Below are positions 6,630 through 10,470 of a DNA stretch of 10,470 nucleotides, one piece after another. The translations under genes and the position numbers were made by a program. Under the pieces are notes generated by a model. It searched no databases. It saw only the letters and a list, made by a program, of their open reading frames with translations, and had not been told where the DNA came from. The first letter of the stretch is position 1, and every line of letters begins with the position of its first letter. The stretch is from JBBSDV01 sp038240335. Its GTDB lineage: Bacteria; Chloroflexota; Dehalococcoidia; DSTF01; JACRBR01. The DNA lies in NCBI GenBank assembly GCA_038240335.1, contig JBBSDV010000116.1, positions 1 to 10,470 of the forward strand, written 5' to 3'.

Positions 6630-6659
6630 TTGACAGCGCGACGCGCGGCTCGATAGACT
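6630..6659 (+). promoter_or_regulatory. sigma-70-type promoter of the T-box/trpS transcript
   Basis: A perfect -35 box TTGACA (6630-6635), an 18-base spacer and a -10 box TAGACT (6654-6659) place the start at about 6666-6668, just before stem I of the T-box leader. Position and sequence agree well. Confidence 0.75.
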
Positions 6660-6666
6660 CGGCGCA

Positions 6667-6967
6667 CGAATATGGGCTGCGATCAGGGCTAGTAGGTCTG
6701 ACAGGCGAGCCAACAAGAGAGCCGGGAATGGTGAAATCCGGCGGCGGCGCGGCAGACTGAATGGACCTGGGAGCCTCGGACCGAACCGGCCGCAACCTGC
6801 GGACGCAGTAGTCTCCGACGGGATGGGCGCCGTTACCACGGCCCGCGGCATCGGCTGATCGCCATCGGCCCGTGACCGCACAGAGATGCTTCGCCTCAAG
6901 ACGAAGCAACGCAGGGTGGTACCGCGGGATAAACTCTCGCCCCTCAGACAGGGGTCGAGAGTTTTTT
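6667..6967 (+). promoter_or_regulatory. T-box riboswitch, specifier UGG (Trp), upstream of trpS
   Basis: A leader RNA that binds tRNA-Trp and lets transcription continue when the tRNA is uncharged. Stem I runs from GGGCT (6674-6678) to AGCCT (6772-6776), with the AGTA motif at 6691-6694. Its distal part has the GAGAG and GGTGAAA motifs. The specifier loop GAATGGAC places codon TGG (Trp) at 6762-6764. The part 6777-6880 should hold stem II and IIA/B, which I could not fold with confidence. Stem III is TGCTTCG/CGAAGCA (6887-6893 with 6902-6908). The T-box AGGGTGGTACCGCGG is at 6913-6927. The antiterminator folds exactly: AGGG 6913-6916 with CCCT 6941-6944, a seven-base bulge TGGTACC, and GCGGGA 6924-6929 with TCTCGC 6935-6940. 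It uses the same bases as the terminator's 5' arm. The variable base after TGG is T, whereas C would be expected for a G73 tRNA-Trp. Confidence 0.96.
6933..6967 (+). terminator. intrinsic terminator of the T-box leader
   Basis: The stem is CTCTCG plus CCCCT (6934-6944) with AGGGG (6950-6954) plus CGAGAG (6956-6961). It has one bulged T at 6955, a five-base loop and six T residues (6962-6967). It excludes the antiterminator, giving the off state when tRNA-Trp is charged. Confidence 0.95.
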
Positions 6968-7018
6968 GTTTGCCATCGCGGATGAGCGACAAGACTGCGG
7001 GACGCGGACGCCAAAGAG

Positions 7019-7032
7019 GCGAAGCGCTTCGC
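7019..7032. repeat. 14-bp palindrome just upstream of the trpS ribosome site
   Basis: GCGAAGCGCTTCGC is a perfect palindrome. In RNA it could fold as a five-pair hairpin with a GCGC loop, ending three bases before the Shine-Dalgarno AAGGGAG (7036-7042). It might tune translation of trpS or bind a protein; no function is shown. Confidence 0.35.
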
Positions 7033-7047
7033 GCCAAGGGAGTTGAG

Positions 7048-8094
7048 ATGACAGCACCGCAAGCGCCGACGGAACGAAAGCGCATCCTTACGGGCATCCG
7101 GCCGACGGGTTCGCTGCACCTCGGACACTACGCCGGCGCGCTCGAGAACTGGCTGCGGTTGCAGCAGGAGTACGAGTGTTTTTTCCTGATCGCCGACTAC
7201 CAGGTCTCGGATTACGCCGACGACATCGACCGCGTGCGCGATTCGGTGTGGCAGGTGGCGCTCGACTGGTTGGCGGTCGGCCTCGATCCGAAGCACAGCC
7301 ATTACGTGATCGAGAGCCAGGTGCCGCAGCACGCGGAGCTCTCGGTGCTGCTGTCATGGTTCATGCCGCTCGGCCGTCTGCAGCGCAATCCGACGCTGAA
7401 GGCGGAGATGGACGACCTCGATACGGGGAAGAAGGGGGTGCCGGTCGGCTTCTTCATCTACCCGGTGATGCAGGTGGCGAACATCCTGATGCCGCGCGCG
7501 CACCTCGTGCCGGTGGGCGACGATCAGCTGCCGCACGTCGAGATGACGCGGGAGGTGGCGCGTCACTTCAATCGCGATTTCGGGTACGTCTTCCCCGAGC
7601 CGGAGCCCCTGGTCGGACGCGTGCCGCGGCTCGTCGGCATAGACGGGCAGGCGAAGATGAGCAAGTCGCTGAACAACGCGATCTACCTGAAGGACGACGC
7701 CGCGACGGTGACGAAGAAGGTGATGGGAATGTACACCGACCCGACGCGGCTGCGGGCGACCGATCCGGGCCACGTCGAGGGCAACCCCGTCTTCATGTAT
7801 CACGACGCATTCAATCCCGACACGGCGGAGGTCGACGACCTGAAGGAGCGCTACGTGCGCGGCGCGGTGGGCGACGTCGAGGTGAAGAAGAAGCTGGTCA
7901 TCGCTCTCAACAACCTGCTCGACCCGATCCGCGAGCGGCGCGCGTACTACGAATCGCAGCCCGATCTCGTGAAGGACGCGCTGGCGACGGGAAGCGCCGC
8001 CGGCCGCGTCGCCGCCGAGGCGACGATGATCGAAGTGCGCAAGGCGCTGCGCCTCGACTACTTCGAGCGCGGAATGCCGGGAGGGACAGAATGA
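7048..8094 (+). CDS. trpS: tryptophanyl-tRNA synthetase
   Basis: Charges tRNA-Trp with tryptophan in the cytoplasm (class Ic synthetase). It has 348 residues, normal for the family. The HIGH-type signature is PTGSLHLGHY (19-28) and the KMSKS loop is at 203-207 in GQAKMSKSLNNA. VPVGDDQ (154-160) and the MYTDPTR segment are typical of one bacterial TrpRS branch. ATG 7048 is chosen for its Shine-Dalgarno AAGGGAG at 7036-7042; the frame is open further upstream, but that part lies in the terminator. Expression is set by the T-box leader, whose UGG specifier confirms the amino acid. Two substrate-pocket positions look unusual by hand alignment with the Bacillus stearothermophilus enzyme: Asn145 where Asp132 contacts the indole, and Gln52 where His43 stands. 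TyrRS is less likely given the UGG specifier and motif context. Confidence 0.95.
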   Translation: MTAPQAPTERKRILTGIRPTGSLHLGHYAGALENWLRLQQEYECFFLIADYQVSDYADDIDRVRDSVWQVALDWLAVGLDPKHSHYVIESQVPQHAELSVLLSWFMPLGRLQRNPTLKAEMDDLDTGKKGVPVGFFIYPVMQVANILMPRAHLVPVGDDQLPHVEMTREVARHFNRDFGYVFPEPEPLVGRVPRLVGIDGQAKMSKSLNNAIYLKDDAATVTKKVMGMYTDPTRLRATDPGHVEGNPVFMYHDAFNPDTAEVDDLKERYVRGAVGDVEVKKKLVIALNNLLDPIRERRAYYESQPDLVKDALATGSAAGRVAAEATMIEVRKALRLDYFERGMPGGTE

Positions 8095-8314
8095 GAAACG
8101 AGACGCGAGACACGGGAAACGAGATCGCGTGTACCCGGAGGCGCGGCGAAAGCGGGGCGATCGGCGCGGCATGCGAACTAGGAAGCGAGCCGAGGCTCCT
8201 TCACGTCGAATCGGTACGAGTGCTTGGCTGTGACCCTAACGTTCGATTCGCCACGAAAGCAGTCCCACTTCGCACTTCCCGCTTCCCACTTCTCAGCATG
8301 CCGGAGTCAACGCC
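8095..8314. other. 220-base spacer between trpS and trpE
   Basis: No gene, terminator or convincing promoter is visible. The left end is purine-rich with repeated ACGAGA/GAGAC/GGGAAACGAG words (about 8095-8130). The right end is pyrimidine-rich with repeated ACTTC/GCTTCCC words (about 8262-8296). The two ends are partly complementary. CGAATCG and CGATTCG near 8208 and 8243 form a short inverted repeat. Lack of a terminator allows read-through from trpS into trpE. Confidence 0.5.
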
Positions 8315-9802
<1,488 letters not shown>

Positions 9803-9910
9803 GTGATCGTGTGTGGTGGGTGTTGCGATCGGAGCGCGCGACGCTCTCGGCGGTTAGGTGCGGATGTTGGAAGTTGGATTGGCGACTAGCGACAAGGCGA
9901 CCAGCACAAC

Positions 9911-10470
9911 ATGCCTGAGCTGATCTCGGCCTTGCTCATCGAACGCGACGCGAAGGCGCTGCTCGCGCACCGGCGACGCGCGCCGTTCGCGGGACAGTGG
10001 GTGCTGCCGCTCGTCGTCGTGCGGGACGACGAGGCCGCGGAGGAAGCGCTGCGCCGACACGCGCGTGAGCAGTTCGACGCCGCAGTCGGCGAGGAGGCGT
10101 TCGTCGAGACCGTGTACATGACCGACCCGGACGACCAGCGGCAGTACGTCGCCAACATATTCCGCACGCCGATCGACGGCGCGATGCGTTTCAACGCCGA
10201 GGGCGACTACGACGACGCCCGCTGGCTCGACGCCGGCGACCTCGACGCACTCTGGATGCCGCCCGACCTGCGCGTACCGCTGATCAAGATTCTCAGCGAG
10301 CCGAGCGCCGGCACTGGCACAGACTGGGGCGCCGCGTACGCGGCGAGCGGCGAAGGAACGCCGCTCGGCGACACGCCGGCGCCGCCAATCGAGGCAGGAC
10401 CGCCGCCGGACAATCGTACCTCGTGGGACGCGATCTCCGCCGCGTACCAGGAGGAGCGGTACGGCGACCG
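9911..10470 (+). CDS. degenerate Nudix-fold protein, probably with a C-terminal methyltransferase domain, cut by window end
   Basis: 186 codons are visible; there is no stop before the window end. Residues 1-130 look like a Nudix hydrolase: ISALLIERD.KALLAHRR, FAGQWVLP, a helix EAAEEALRRHARE and a late ARWLDAGDL segment. The Nudix box is poorly kept. PLVVV replaces the usual PGG(K/H)V, and AREQFD at 51-56 replaces the REXXEEXG core, with one of the two metal-binding Glu pair changed to Gln54. Pyrophosphatase activity is doubtful. A Pro/Gly/Ala linker (about 133-168) follows, then SWDAISAAYQEERYGD (171-186). That resembles the first helix of many SAM-dependent methyltransferases, so a fusion is inferred from this short stretch. 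The ATG at 9911 has only a weak ribosome site. The 108-base gap after trpE shows no clear terminator, so it may belong to the same transcript. Confidence 0.72.
   Translation, partial: MPELISALLIERDAKALLAHRRRAPFAGQWVLPLVVVRDDEAAEEALRRHAREQFDAAVGEEAFVETVYMTDPDDQRQYVANIFRTPIDGAMRFNAEGDYDDARWLDAGDLDALWMPPDLRVPLIKILSEPSAGTGTDWGAAYAASGEGTPLGDTPAPPIEAGPPPDNRTSWDAISAAYQEERYGD

Noticed and set aside
6886..7047. Upstream extension of trpS to ATG 6886
   Set aside because: The added 54 codons would be encoded by T-box stem III, the T-box and the terminator. ATG 7048 has a clear ribosome site and gives the family length.
6295..7332. 345-codon minus-strand open frame across the T-box and start of trpS
   Set aside because: It runs antisense through a well-folded riboswitch, terminator and trpS, with no family motif.

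Overview
The window is high-GC bacterial DNA with two parts: an accessory, integrated block (about 1-3350) and an ordinary chromosomal stretch (about 3350-10470), separated by a tRNA-Pro gene. No taxonomic marker is present. The T-box riboswitch with an intrinsic terminator in front of trpS, the high GC and the gene styles fit a high-GC lineage that uses attenuating T-boxes, such as Chloroflexota (Dehalococcoidia-like). This placement is an inference with modest confidence.

Accessory block. The left edge carries the C-terminal catalytic end of a tyrosine recombinase, open at the window edge. A 382-residue protein of unknown function follows on the minus strand. A 310-base gap then holds an inverted repeat and a direct repeat. 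Next is a large serine recombinase of 521 residues. The last six codons and stop codon of that recombinase lie inside the 3' end of an intact tRNA-Pro(GGG) gene on the opposite strand. The simplest reading is a mobile element inserted at the tRNA 3' end, with its recombinase at the junction. The other end of the element is not visible here.

Middle. To the right of the tRNA are a TetR-family regulator and a ClC-family chloride transporter with two CBS domains. They overlap by ATGA and so form a coupled pair. The ClC protein keeps the gating glutamate but has Ile where exchangers carry the internal proton glutamate. Upstream of tetR there are a 14-bp palindrome and further copies of its half-site, which are candidate operators. 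A small, very hydrophilic 117-residue protein of unknown function follows.

Right side: tryptophan supply and use. A sigma-70-like promoter drives a T-box leader with specifier codon UGG, a complete antiterminator and an overlapping terminator. Behind it are trpS (tryptophanyl-tRNA synthetase) and then trpE (anthranilate synthase component I). Uncharged tRNA-Trp would therefore raise both charging capacity and, if the transcript continues, the first step of tryptophan synthesis. TrpE also keeps the LLES feedback motif. The window ends inside a gene with a degenerate Nudix domain, a Pro/Gly-rich linker and what looks like the start of a methyltransferase domain. No trpG or trpD is seen next to trpE.
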